A stretch of 64,000 nucleotides of DNA from Polyangia bacterium (GTDB taxonomy: Bacteria > Myxococcota_A > Polyangia > Fen-1088), in contig DATATI010000091.1 in the NCBI GenBank assembly GCA_036268875.1, positions 201,513 through 265,512 of the forward strand. Reading direction: 5' to 3'. Positions 1-8,769 of the stretch are shown piece after piece. The stretch's first letter is position 1, and each line of letters begins with the position of its first letter. A model generated the notes under the pieces. That model was not told the origin of the DNA and ran no database searches. It worked only from the letters and a program-made list of their open reading frames with translations. Both the position numbers and the translations under genes were made by a program.

Positions 1-1704
1 GTCGAGGATCAGAATGATGTCCGCCCGCTGCAGCAAGGGTGGGGCGTGGGTGGCGACGAAGGTGGTGCGGCCGGACATGGTGACCGAAAGCGCGGCCCAG
101 ATGTCGCGCGCCGTCTCGGCGTCGACGGCGGCGGTGGGATCGTCCATCAACAAGATGCGCGGCTGCCGCAGGAGGGCGCGCGCCATGGCCAGTCGCTGCC
201 GCTGCCCGCCGGAAAGGTTGGCGCCCGCTTCGCTGAGGACGGTGTCATAGCCCTGCGGCAGCGCGCGCACGAAGCCGTCGGCGCCGGCGGTGCAGGCGGC
301 GCGCTCGACCGCCTCGCGCGGGGCGTCTGGTTGGCCGAAGGCGATGTTGGCGGCGATGGTGTGGCTGAAAAGAAAGCTGTCCTGAAAGACCACCCCGATC
401 TGCCGGCGCAGTTGATCGATGTCCAGCGCGCGCAGGTCGATGCCGTCGACGCGGACGCAGCCGTTGGTGGGATCGTGAAAGCGCGGGATCAAACTCAGCA
501 GCGTGCTCTTGCCGGAACCGGCCGCGCCCAGCAGCGCCACGCAGGTCCCCGGCCGAACGTCGAGATCGATCGCTTCCAGCGCCGCCCGGCGGCCCTGTCC
601 GTAAGCGAACGTGACGTTGTCAAAGTGCACGGCGCCTGCCATGGCCGGCAAGGCTTGCGGTGCCGGCGGGCTTTCGATCTCGATCGGCGCGTCCAGCACC
701 TCGAACACGCGGCGGGCGCCAATCAAGCTTTCCTGCAGCGTATTGATGACGGTCGCCATGTTCGTCACCTGGGTCGAGAACTGCTGCAGCAAACCGGCGA
801 ACACCACCAGATCGCCCAGCGACAGCGCCTGCCGGAATACCAGGGTCCCGCCGTAAGCCATAAGCACGATGATGTTCACGTGCGTGAGCAGGCCGATGGT
901 CGGCGAAAACAGGCTGATCTGCTGGAAGATCTTCTGCTGGCCGTCGCGGACCTTGCGGTTGCGGCGATTGAGATCGGCTTCAAGAATCTCTTCCGCGGCG
1001 AACCGGCGCACCACCGCCATGCCCTGAATGCTCTCCGACATGCGCAGGACCAGGTCGTCCATCTGCGCCCGGTTGACGGCGTACGCCGGCTGCACGCGCC
1101 GGGAGAAGAACATCGTCACGGCGATCAGAAACGGCGTGCTGGCCAGGCACGACAAGGTCAGGGCCACGTTGTGCCGGAGCATGTAACCGAGGTACAGGCC
1201 CAGCGACAGCAGCATGATCAGGCTTTGAATCAACACTGCGTCGACGAACGACCGCACTGCCTGCACGTCGCTGGTGGTGCGGTTCAAAAGGGCGCCGCTG
1301 GCGTTGGCGTCGAAAAAGCGAAAGGCCAGGCGCTGCATCTTCGCGTACACCTGAGAACGCAACGTCGGGACGATCTCGCCCTGGACCAGGCGGTTGACGC
1401 CGACGGCGTAGTGATAGTTGAAGAACGCGCGCATCCCGGCGGCGATCAGCGCCAGACCGCCCAGCAGCGCCACGACCAAGATCGGCGACGTGCCGGCCGG
1501 CGGCCGCAGACCAAGCGGCCAGCGCGGCGCCGGCGCGTTCGCGTCCAGCGTGTGGCGAACCACATCGATGGAGAGCCCGCCCAGCGCCAGGCCGGCCATG
1601 CCCAGCAACAGCAAAGCCACCTGCAGGCCCAGCGCGCTCAGACACTCGCGGCGGTAACTCCAGGCCAGGCGCCAAAGCCGTCGCAGCACGTGTGCGGTGG
1701 ACAT
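1..1704 (-). CDS. ABC exporter half-transporter (MsbA-like, TM-NBD fusion), 3' end outside window
   Basis: Fused membrane domain plus ATPase of the type IV exporter (MsbA/Sav1866) class; exports lipids, drugs or peptides across the inner membrane. The start is the ATG at 1704, and 568 codons are present before the window edge cuts the last part of the ATPase domain. Residues 1-350 hold the hydrophobic helices. Walker A is GAAGSGKST with Lys399, the signature LSGGQ is at 497-501, Walker B ends LLMDD (521-522), and the switch His is His553. The catalytic Glu after Walker B is Asp522, as in the degenerate site of heterodimeric exporters such as TM287/288 and BmrCD, so a partner half-transporter is expected, possibly just beyond the window. 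Substrate unknown. Confidence 0.9.
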   Translation of the reverse strand, partial: MSTAHVLRRLWRLAWSYRRECLSALGLQVALLLLGMAGLALGGLSIDVVRHTLDANAPAPRWPLGLRPPAGTSPILVVALLGGLALIAAGMRAFFNYHYAVGVNRLVQGEIVPTLRSQVYAKMQRLAFRFFDANASGALLNRTTSDVQAVRSFVDAVLIQSLIMLLSLGLYLGYMLRHNVALTLSCLASTPFLIAVTMFFSRRVQPAYAVNRAQMDDLVLRMSESIQGMAVVRRFAAEEILEADLNRRNRKVRDGQQKIFQQISLFSPTIGLLTHVNIIVLMAYGGTLVFRQALSLGDLVVFAGLLQQFSTQVTNMATVINTLQESLIGARRVFEVLDAPIEIESPPAPQALPAMAGAVHFDNVTFAYGQGRRAALEAIDLDVRPGTCVALLGAAGSGKSTLLSLIPRFHDPTNGCVRVDGIDLRALDIDQLRRQIGVVFQDSFLFSHTIAANIAFGQPDAPREAVERAACTAGADGFVRALPQGYDTVLSEAGANLSGGQRQRLAMARALLRQPRILLMDDPTAAVDAETARDIWAALSVTMSGRTTFVATHAPPLLQRADIILILD

Positions 1705-1776
1705 CGGCGATGCTGGCACGGCCACCAAGAATAGCAGGTTGACCGGTCGCTCCGTGGCCCGTTATGGTGCGGCCCC

Positions 1777-3690
1777 ATGCGCCGTACGCGTCTGGCCGTC
1801 GTCTGCTTTGGGGTCATTGGCATGACTGCAACGTTCGCTTTGGCCGGGGAGCGCAAGGACGTCCCCGACAAATACAAATGGAACCTGGCGGATCTGTATC
1901 CGTCGGAGGCGGTGTGGACCAAGGCCAAGGACGAGCTCAGCCAGCGTCTGCCGGAGCTGGCCAAGTTTCGCGGCCACCTGGGCAAGTCGCCGAAAGAGAT
2001 GCTGGCGGCGCTGCAGGCGATGTTCGATCTCGATCGCGATCTGTCGCGGCTGTCGGTTTACGCCAACAGTTTGTCGGACGAAGACCTCCGGGCGGCGCGC
2101 CCGCGCGAGATGAAGCAAGCAGCGGAAGAGCTGGCCACGGCGTTCTCGTCGGCGTGCTCGTGGGTGCGGCCCGAGATCTTGACGCTGGATCCGGCCAAGG
2201 TGCGCAAGTTCGTGGCCCAGGAACCAAAGCTGGGGCCGTACCGCGTGTATCTGGAAGAGACGCTGCGCCGCAAGCCACACACCTTGGGCGCGGCCGAAGA
2301 GCGGGTGGCCGCCGAAGCGGGTGAGCTCGAACGCGCCGGCGGCGAGGTGCACGGCGTGCTGTCCAACGCCGACTTGCCATATCCGACCATCAAATTGTCC
2401 ACCGGCGAATCGGTGCGCCTGGACGCTTCGGCGTTCACCTTGCACCGCCAGGAGCGCAATCGCGCCGATCGAGAAAAGGTGTTCGCGTCTTTCTTCGGCG
2501 CGCTCAAGACCTACGAACGCACCATGGGCGCCACGCTGGCGGCCGCGGTCAAGTCGCACCTGTTCGAAAAGCGCGTGCGCCACTTTGATTCCGCGCTGCA
2601 AGCGGCCCTGTTCCAGGACAACATCCCCACCACCGTCTACAAGCAGCTGCTCTCCGACGTGCACCGCAGCTTGCCGACGCTGCACCGGTATCTGACTCTG
2701 CGCAAACGGATGCTGGGAGTGGATGTCCTGCGCTATCAAGATCTGTACGTGCCGCTGGTGGCCAGCGTGGACATGCACTTTGAACCCGACGAAGCGCGGG
2801 CCATCACCCTGGACGCGCTGGCGCCGCTGGGCAAGGAGTACACCGAAGCGCTTCGCAAAGGGTTCGAGAGTCGCTGGACGGATTATCTGCCGTCGACCGG
2901 CAAACGGTCGGGCGCGTATTCAACCGGTGTTTACGGCGTGCACCCGTATCAACTGTTGAACTTCAACGGACGGTATGAAGACCTGACCACGTTGGCGCAC
3001 GAATCGGGACACTCGATGCACACGTTCCTGTCGCACGGCGCCCAGCCGTACCCGACCGCGGACTATCCGATCTTCGTGGCCGAGGTGGCTTCGACCTTCA
3101 ATGAAAATTTATTGATTCATTACATGCTGGACCGGGCGAAAGACGACGCCACCCGGCTGTTCCTGCTGGGCACGCTGCTGGACGGCCTGCGCACCACGTT
3201 GTTCCGGCAAACCCAGTTCGCCGAGTTCGAGCTGGCCTTTCACGAACAGGCCGAGCGTGGCGAGCCGCTGACCGGCGAGAATCTATCGACGCTGTATTTG
3301 AAGATCGCCCGCGACTATTACGGGCACGACAAGAAGGTCTGCCAGGTCGACGATCTGCTGGCCATCGAGTGGGCCTACGTTCCCCACTTTTATTACGACT
3401 TTTACGTCTACCAGTACGCCACCAGCATGGTCGCCTCGACGTCGCTGGCCCGGGCGGTTCGGCAAGAGGCGAAGACCGGCAAGACCGCCCGCCGCGACGC
3501 CTATCTGAAGATGCTGGCTTCGGGCAGCGCCAGTTATGCGATCGATCTTTTGAAAGCAGCGGGCGTGGACATGACCACCTCGGCGCCTTTCGACGCCGCC
3601 ATCGCCGAAATGAACGCGACTATGGACGAGCTGGAAAAGATCGTGGATCGCCAGGCCAAGCCAGGCGCAGCGCCGCCGGCCAAACATTGA
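1777..3690 (+). CDS. pepF: Oligoendopeptidase F-type M3 metallopeptidase with signal peptide
   Basis: Zinc oligopeptidase of family M3 that cuts short peptides inside a closed helical channel; 637 aa, normal for PepF plus a leader. The zinc site is HESGH at 408-412, with the third ligand Glu436 in the EVASTFNE segment. The PepF N-terminal lobe (KYKWNLADLYP onward) is complete. Unlike typical cytoplasmic PepF, residues 1-23 form a Sec-like signal (Arg at 2-3, hydrophobic stretch, ALA-GE cleavage site), so the enzyme is probably periplasmic or secreted. It is divergent from the ABC exporter, 72 bp apart. A lipoprotein gene follows on the same strand. Family assignment is firm; export is inferred. 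Confidence 0.92.
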   Translation: MRRTRLAVVCFGVIGMTATFALAGERKDVPDKYKWNLADLYPSEAVWTKAKDELSQRLPELAKFRGHLGKSPKEMLAALQAMFDLDRDLSRLSVYANSLSDEDLRAARPREMKQAAEELATAFSSACSWVRPEILTLDPAKVRKFVAQEPKLGPYRVYLEETLRRKPHTLGAAEERVAAEAGELERAGGEVHGVLSNADLPYPTIKLSTGESVRLDASAFTLHRQERNRADREKVFASFFGALKTYERTMGATLAAAVKSHLFEKRVRHFDSALQAALFQDNIPTTVYKQLLSDVHRSLPTLHRYLTLRKRMLGVDVLRYQDLYVPLVASVDMHFEPDEARAITLDALAPLGKEYTEALRKGFESRWTDYLPSTGKRSGAYSTGVYGVHPYQLLNFNGRYEDLTTLAHESGHSMHTFLSHGAQPYPTADYPIFVAEVASTFNENLLIHYMLDRAKDDATRLFLLGTLLDGLRTTLFRQTQFAEFELAFHEQAERGEPLTGENLSTLYLKIARDYYGHDKKVCQVDDLLAIEWAYVPHFYYDFYVYQYATSMVASTSLARAVRQEAKTGKTARRDAYLKMLASGSASYAIDLLKAAGVDMTTSAPFDAAIAEMNATMDELEKIVDRQAKPGAAPPAKH

Positions 3691-3785
3691 GCGGGCCGCC
3701 GGGCCGGAAAACAGGGCGGTTTTGGGCCGTCAGACTCGTCAGCTGCCGCGCTGACTGCTACTCTGGGACGAAGGACGGGGTGCCC

Positions 3786-5090
3786 ATGCGTCAGGAAGGA
3801 TCACGTTTCCGCGCTCTCTTGCTGTTGCTCACTGTGGGCGGCGCCGCCTCATGCGGTTCGGTTACGTTGACCGGCAACGATGCCACGGCGCCGGGCAACG
3901 ACGCCGCACCGCCGCCCGACAATGACGCCATGATCATGCCGCCGCCTGTCGACGTCGCTTCGGGCGACGACACCACGATGCCACCGCCCGAGGACGCGCC
4001 GCCCGATTCGCTGTGCGCGATCGGCATGCCGATCGCCGGCGCGTCGTTGCCGGCCGGATTTTGCGCCCGCCTTTTCGCCAAGGTCGCCGAGCCCCGCACG
4101 CTGGCCCTGGCCCCGAACGGCGACATTTTCGTCGGCGCCCCGTCGCTGTCCACCCCCGGCGGTTCGTCGGGCGGCCTGGGCGCGATCATCGTCCTTTCCG
4201 ACGACAACCACGACGGCATCGCCGAACAACAGAAGTTCCTGGACGGCGTCGCCGACGTGCACGGCCTGGCCATCGGCGACGGCTTTCTGTACTTCACCAC
4301 CTCGGCCGACATCTTCCGGACGCCGTACACCAGCGGCCAGCGCAAGGAGACTGGCCCGCGCGAGAGCCTGCACCTGCCGGCGACGTACAACACCGGCGGC
4401 CGCTGGACCCATGGCCTGGCCCATTCGGTGGGCGGTCAGCTCATCACGTCGCGCGGCGAATACGGCGCGTGCGGCAGCGATCCGGGCGGCGAGATCAGCC
4501 GCGTCGACGTCAGCGGAGCCACCGCACCGATGACGCTGGCCTCCGCCTTCCGTAACCCGATGTACCTGCGCTGCCACAGCACCGACGAGGTCTGCGCCGC
4601 CACCGAACTGGGCGAGGATCTGGCGATCGGCGCCAAGGAAAAATTCCTGATCATCAAACCCAACACCAACTACGGCTATCCCTGTTGCTTCGGCCAGAAC
4701 AAGCCGATCGGCAGCGCCACCAGCGGCACCAATTGCCAGAACATCACCGCCGAAGAGGCGTCCTTCACGCTGTCCGAAACGCCGTTTGGCTTCGACTGGG
4801 AGCGGGGCCTGTGGCCAGAACCGTATCGCGGCGGCGTGTTCGTCGCTTTGCACGGCAGCGCATACAGCAACACTGCCTGGCAAGGGGCGCGTGTGGTGTG
4901 GGCGCCGACCGATCCCACCACCCACGCCCCGACCGCCGCCTGGAGCGACTTCATGGGTGGCTTCGCCTCGATGAACCTCAAGCGTCCCACCGATGTGGTC
5001 TTCTCGCCCGACGGCCGAATGTTCCTGGCTGACGATCAGGGAGGGCAAGTCTACTGGATCGCCCCGCAGTCTCTTTCCATCAAGCCGTGA
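3786..5090 (+). CDS. Lipoprotein, glucose/sorbosone dehydrogenase-like beta-propeller
   Basis: 434-aa predicted lipoprotein. The start is ATG 3786, followed by a short leader with lipobox AASC. Residues about 25-75 form an Asp/Pro-rich linker. The rest resembles the soluble PQQ glucose/sorbosone dehydrogenase propeller: repeated blade motifs such as LALAPNGDIFVGA near the start and VVFSPDGRMFLADD near the end, and an FGFDWERG segment. Whether PQQ is bound cannot be read from the sequence. Its TGA overlaps the GTG of the next gene (GTGA), so the two are translationally coupled. Likely acts at the cell surface or periplasm on a sugar or aldehyde; substrate unknown. Confidence 0.75.
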   Translation: MRQEGSRFRALLLLLTVGGAASCGSVTLTGNDATAPGNDAAPPPDNDAMIMPPPVDVASGDDTTMPPPEDAPPDSLCAIGMPIAGASLPAGFCARLFAKVAEPRTLALAPNGDIFVGAPSLSTPGGSSGGLGAIIVLSDDNHDGIAEQQKFLDGVADVHGLAIGDGFLYFTTSADIFRTPYTSGQRKETGPRESLHLPATYNTGGRWTHGLAHSVGGQLITSRGEYGACGSDPGGEISRVDVSGATAPMTLASAFRNPMYLRCHSTDEVCAATELGEDLAIGAKEKFLIIKPNTNYGYPCCFGQNKPIGSATSGTNCQNITAEEASFTLSETPFGFDWERGLWPEPYRGGVFVALHGSAYSNTAWQGARVVWAPTDPTTHAPTAAWSDFMGGFASMNLKRPTDVVFSPDGRMFLADDQGGQVYWIAPQSLSIKP

Positions 5091-6649
5091 TCGGGCGCTG
5101 GCGCCTGGTCACCTGGGCGGCCGTTTTCTTCGGCGGCTGCGGCGGTGGATCCACGCCCGTGGTCGCCGACGGGATGGCCGCGCTGCCCAGCAGCGTGGTT
5201 CGCCAAGGGCAGACCGACATCACCCTGACCATCGATCGATCGGCGGGCGGCCTGGCAAGTCCATCGCGCCTGGATCTGGGCGACGTCGTGGCGACCCTCC
5301 GCGCCGGCAGCAGCGATCGCCGCCTGGTGCTGGCGCTGGAGGTTCCGCACGGCGCGGCCGCCGGCAGACGGACCCTGCAGGTTTCGACGGCGGCCGGCGA
5401 GCTGGTCTTCCCCGACGCGCTTGAGGTCACCGCCATCACCGCCGGTCCCGCCGGCGCCGACGACAGCATCGGCAGCGCCGGGGCGCCGTTCCGCTCGCTG
5501 AAAAAAGCGCTGGCCGTGGCGGGCACCGACGACACCATCCAGTTGCTGGACGGCGCTTACAACACCGACGGTGGCGAAGTCTGGAATTATCAGACGCCGG
5601 CCCAGCTGTCCCTGGTCGGGCAGTCGCAAGCGGGCACCGTGCTGGCGGGTTCAGCGGGCGGCGACGGCCCGACGGCCGCGGCGGCGACAATTGGATTGCG
5701 GCCAGCCGGCGGCCTGACGTTGCGGTCTTTGTCGATGACCGGGTTTGGCAGCGCGATCTCTGTCGAAGCACCGGCCGTGCTGACTCTGGAAGACGTGCGG
5801 CTGGCGGACAATCAAGGCGACGCCGTGGAGGTGGGCGCGGCCGCCGTCGGCTCGACGCTGACGCTGCAAGGAAAAACCTGGACCATCAGCGGGGCCGGCG
5901 CCGGGGTGTCGGTGGCGGCGCCTCAGACCACCGTCTCTCTGCAGTCGGGCGCCATCCAGGTCGGCGGCGACGGCGTCACGCTGGGCCCGCAGTGCACCGG
6001 CTGCTTGGTGAACGTTGACCAGACCGTCATCACCAGCGGCGGCGCCGACAACCACGCCCTGCGCATCGTTGCCCAGGGCACGCCGCTTGGAACCAAGACC
6101 ACCGTCACCGCCGCGACGTTGAACGGCGACATCTACGTCGACGACGCCACCGGTACGGCGTCGGTGACCGGCACCCGCATCACCGAGGCCTTCGACAACA
6201 ACGGCGTCTTCTTCAACGGCACCTTGCTGACCATGAAAGACAGCCAGATCGCCGTCTCGACACTTTATTACGGCGTTCAATTGCAAGACGGGATGATGTC
6301 TCTGTCAGGCGTGACCATCGACGGCGGAACCTACGGCATCTATCACTCGGCCGGAACGGCGGCGCTGCGGAACACGACAATCAAGAACTTCTCGTTCGTC
6401 GGATATTACCTGTCGATGGGCGATCTCGATTTGGGCACCAAAGACGACACTGGCGGCAACGCCTTCGTCGCGCCGGACAGCGGTTATGGCCTTTATGTCG
6501 CGCGCCTCGGCGAGGCCAAGCCCGTCACCTGCAGCAACACCAGCTTCAACGGCGAGACGCCAGCCGCCGGCGACGTCACCGGCGCGGTCGACGACAAAGG
6601 CCACTACTTCATCAACGTCGGCGAGGTGGTCTCTTTTTCCGTGCGATAG
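5087..6649 (+). CDS. Lipoprotein with DUF1565-like right-handed beta-helix
   Basis: 520 aa from GTG 5087, which overlaps the preceding stop by four bases. The leader ends in lipobox GGC (about residue 18). Residues about 25-120 look like an Ig/beta-sandwich region. From about 125 a DUF1565-type start (GSAGAPFRSLKKAL, then DTIQLLDGAY) leads into parallel beta-helix rungs rich in TLTLE, ISGAG and NGDIYVDD turns up to the C-terminus. Such proteins bind or cleave polysaccharide or act as surface adhesins; no catalytic residues can be assigned here. Coupling to the propeller lipoprotein suggests that the pair functions together. Confidence 0.8.
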   Translation: MIGRWRLVTWAAVFFGGCGGGSTPVVADGMAALPSSVVRQGQTDITLTIDRSAGGLASPSRLDLGDVVATLRAGSSDRRLVLALEVPHGAAAGRRTLQVSTAAGELVFPDALEVTAITAGPAGADDSIGSAGAPFRSLKKALAVAGTDDTIQLLDGAYNTDGGEVWNYQTPAQLSLVGQSQAGTVLAGSAGGDGPTAAAATIGLRPAGGLTLRSLSMTGFGSAISVEAPAVLTLEDVRLADNQGDAVEVGAAAVGSTLTLQGKTWTISGAGAGVSVAAPQTTVSLQSGAIQVGGDGVTLGPQCTGCLVNVDQTVITSGGADNHALRIVAQGTPLGTKTTVTAATLNGDIYVDDATGTASVTGTRITEAFDNNGVFFNGTLLTMKDSQIAVSTLYYGVQLQDGMMSLSGVTIDGGTYGIYHSAGTAALRNTTIKNFSFVGYYLSMGDLDLGTKDDTGGNAFVAPDSGYGLYVARLGEAKPVTCSNTSFNGETPAAGDVTGAVDDKGHYFINVGEVVSFSVR

Positions 6650-6659
6650 TGGGCCGGCC

Positions 6660-6980
6660 ATGCCGCCCGCAGTGAAGAGGATCGACGTGCGCCGGTTCGA
6701 TCCGGCGAAGATGCAGAAGCTGAACCTGTTCGAGACCGAACGGTTCTTCTGCGACGTGTACTGTCTTTTGCCCCAGCAAGAACAGAAGCCCCACGCCCAC
6801 GCTGGCGCCGACAAGGTCTACGTCGTCCTGGAAGGCTCCGTGGTGGCGACGGTCGGCGATGAATCCGTGTCTTTACTGGCCGGCGACAGTGTGCTGGCCC
6901 CGGCCGGCAGCGCCCACGGCATCACCAATCAAGGCGCGGCGCCGGCGGCCGTGCTGGTCTTCATGGCACCCAAGCCGTGA
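6660..6980 (+). CDS. Small single-domain cupin protein
   Basis: 106 aa. The cupin barrel carries motif 1 as KPHAHAGADKVYVVLEG (His-x-His and a later Asp/Lys pair) and motif 2 as LLAGDSVLAPAGSAHGITN, with the His ligand in AHG. The His pattern supports a bound metal. The start is ATG 6660, 10 bp after the beta-helix gene; no strong ribosome-binding site is seen. Cupins this small range from sugar isomerase-like enzymes to ligand sensors, and no substrate can be assigned. It is convergent with the next gene. Confidence 0.85.
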   Translation: MPPAVKRIDVRRFDPAKMQKLNLFETERFFCDVYCLLPQQEQKPHAHAGADKVYVVLEGSVVATVGDESVSLLAGDSVLAPAGSAHGITNQGAAPAAVLVFMAPKP

Positions 6981-7020
6981 CTCCGCAGCGCCTCACCAGG
7001 CCAGGATGAGAAGATAAAGT

Positions 7021-7860
7021 CTAACGGGGTAAAAGACCAGCGGCCGGCAATTGCCAGGTGCCTTCGGTGGGCCCAAATCCGACCGCCAGGCGTCCCAGCG
7101 AGCCGGCATCAAACCAAACCGTTCCTTCCAGACGGAACGGAATGTTGAAATTCAGCGGGTGGCCGGCCTTGAGGTCGTTGACCGATTGCGACGCCAGTTG
7201 CTTCATGGTGGCCAGCATCTGTTCGGGCCCGAAAGAAAAGCGAACGGTGATTTCCAGCTCTGAAGCGGCGGCGATTTGCGGCGCCACAAACGTCGGCGGT
7301 TGCCCCGCGGCCATGGAAAGGCCGGCACTGACCAGCATGCCGGTCGCGGCCGTGCTGAAGTCCGACAACGAGCGAATATCGCGCGACGAGGCCTGGCAAG
7401 CGCCGGGTGGCGGCGTGGTCGAGCAGGCCCCGCCGGCGCTGGGACAAAGCTGGAAGCAGACCGAACCCAACTTTTGGTTCTGGGCGGCGGGAAAGACAGT
7501 CACCGCGGCCAGGATCGTCGACAGCGGAAGAGGGACCTGATTGGGATTACTGACTTTGAACCGGAGATCGAATCCAATGGCCAATTGATCGGGCGTCGGT
7601 TGCGGACCAAAGAATCCCTGGCAAAGTGCTCCGGCGCTGCCGCGGATACCAAACGGATCGGGAACGACTTCGGGACAATAGTGCGCGGCCAAGACGCGCT
7701 CGGATGGCGTGCGCTCCAGGGTGGCGCCTTGAAAGGTCAATGTGGGCGGTTGCAGAGGTGCCGCCACCGTCGGCAATTGTAGACTGGCCAGCGCCGCGCA
7801 CGAGGACACGGAGGCAGCGGCCAACGAGACTCCCAGAAACCTGAGGAAACGATTCGTCAC
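7021..7860 (-). CDS. Lipoprotein with WHy/LEA14-like domain
   Basis: 279 aa from GTG 7860; a longer frame exists upstream, but this start places the leader directly before lipobox VSSC. The region IGFDLRFKVSNPNQVPLPLS carries the NPN signature of WHy (water stress and hypersensitive response)/LEA14-like beta-sandwich domains, which occur as periplasmic or outer-membrane lipoproteins in proteobacteria. Several Cys residues in the middle (CFQLC, GGAC, GAC) could form disulfides. The C-terminal half repeats a hydrophobic beta pattern. Probable envelope stress or structural role; no enzyme activity expected. Confidence 0.7.
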   Translation of the reverse strand: MTNRFLRFLGVSLAAASVSSCAALASLQLPTVAAPLQPPTLTFQGATLERTPSERVLAAHYCPEVVPDPFGIRGSAGALCQGFFGPQPTPDQLAIGFDLRFKVSNPNQVPLPLSTILAAVTVFPAAQNQKLGSVCFQLCPSAGGACSTTPPPGACQASSRDIRSLSDFSTAATGMLVSAGLSMAAGQPPTFVAPQIAAASELEITVRFSFGPEQMLATMKQLASQSVNDLKAGHPLNFNIPFRLEGTVWFDAGSLGRLAVGFGPTEGTWQLPAAGLLPR

Positions 7861-7983
7861 GGCTGGACTTTGCCAGTGTCCAGGCGGCAAATCCACCGGA
7901 CGCGGCAATGAAAACAGGCACCACACCTCGAAGAGGGGCGATGCCTGCCGCTGCCGGATCGAACACCGTGAAGAACGAAGCGG

Positions 7984-8352
7984 CTACGAACGCAGCAGCT
8001 TGTCGGCCAGCTTGATGGCCTCGGCCGCGCCCTTCTTGTTGCGCACGGCCTGTACCCGCGCGCGATCCCGTCCTTTGAGAGAGCGCAGGCGGCCAATGTA
8101 CTGCCCGTGCAGGCGTCGTCCGTCAGAGACGGAGTGCGAGCGGGCCGTGAGTGGGCGCAGGCCCGAGCCCGGGGGCCGTCCTCGCTTGCCACTGCCCGGG
8201 GGTCGGCCCGGACCCCGTTTGATCGGCAGGCCGCCCGACTCGGCGAAAGCGCCGAGGATCGCCGCGCGGGCGCGCTCGGTGGCTTCTGCCTGGATCAGAG
8301 CAACAATTTGCGAGGTGAAGTCTTGCACCAGAGAATTGATTTCGACTGACAT
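7984..8352 (-). CDS. AT-hook DNA-binding protein
   Basis: 122 aa. The N-terminal 45 residues form an amphipathic helical segment (SLVQDFTSQIVALIQAEATE) that could oligomerise. Residues 45-65 contain two AT-hook-like cores, PGRPP and KRGRPPG, one fully RGRP. The C-terminal part is Arg/Lys-rich and helical. Small helical plus AT-hook proteins are common in myxobacteria and are thought to be minor-groove-binding nucleoid or regulatory proteins, analogous in layout to H-NS-like factors. It is divergent from the RegB-like gene across a 417-bp gap. No metabolic role expected. Confidence 0.75.
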   Translation of the reverse strand: MSVEINSLVQDFTSQIVALIQAEATERARAAILGAFAESGGLPIKRGPGRPPGSGKRGRPPGSGLRPLTARSHSVSDGRRLHGQYIGRLRSLKGRDRARVQAVRNKKGAAEAIKLADKLLRS

Positions 8353-8769
8353 GGGCGCAACTTACCCGAACACTGGAGCATTGGCGAGCCGGAATTTTAA
8401 AAGTGACACTTCAAATGACCAATTGCTGGCCTGGCGTGTCAGCCTGGGGAGCACATCATTTTTCACCACTGTGGAACTCTGGGAACGATTGCGCCGTCAG
8501 AACTTCCGAACCGGCAAAAGACGAATCGCTCCCCGCTGGCGCCCGCTCGGGTGGAGTAATTCGATTCTCCACACTGATTCGCCAATCGCAGCGTGCCGTC
8601 CGGCCTCTCTCACTGTGTTCCCGGAACGCCCCGTCTGTTGGCTGTCCGAGCCGGCCGGCGATAATTCTCTGTCCATTCAATCGATCGCCGGACAAAAAGA
8701 GCCTGATATCGCCCGCGGCGGGCGATATTAAGGACGCCTTATCGACCCGCAAGGTCCCGGCCGTGCGAC
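8353..8769 (+). other. 417-bp intergenic region with palindromes
   Basis: Gap between the divergent AT-hook and RegB-like genes. I see no convincing coding frame. It is noticeably less GC-rich at 8380-8480 than the surroundings. It holds a short palindrome AAGTGACACTT at 8401-8411 and a strong 11-bp inverted repeat at 8706-8728. Probably contains the promoters of both neighbours; no clear sigma70 or sigma54 match was recognised. Confidence 0.5.
8706..8728. promoter_or_regulatory. Perfect 11-bp inverted repeat upstream of the RegB-like gene
   Basis: ATATCGCCCGC, one central G, then the exact reverse complement. It ends 41 bp before the chosen ATG at 8770 and has no following T-tract, so a dimeric-regulator operator or a 5'-UTR hairpin is more likely than a terminator. 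The regulator is unknown. Confidence 0.45.

Noticed and set aside
46-1734. Long plus-strand open frame antisense to the ABC exporter
   Set aside because: Its translation is low-complexity (Arg/Ala/Gly/His-rich) with no motif; the minus strand carries complete Walker A, LSGGQ and Walker B motifs in frame.
8456-8752. 98-codon minus-strand frame between the AT-hook and RegB-like genes
   Set aside because: No ribosome-binding site, no motif, overlaps the palindrome and the probable promoter region.
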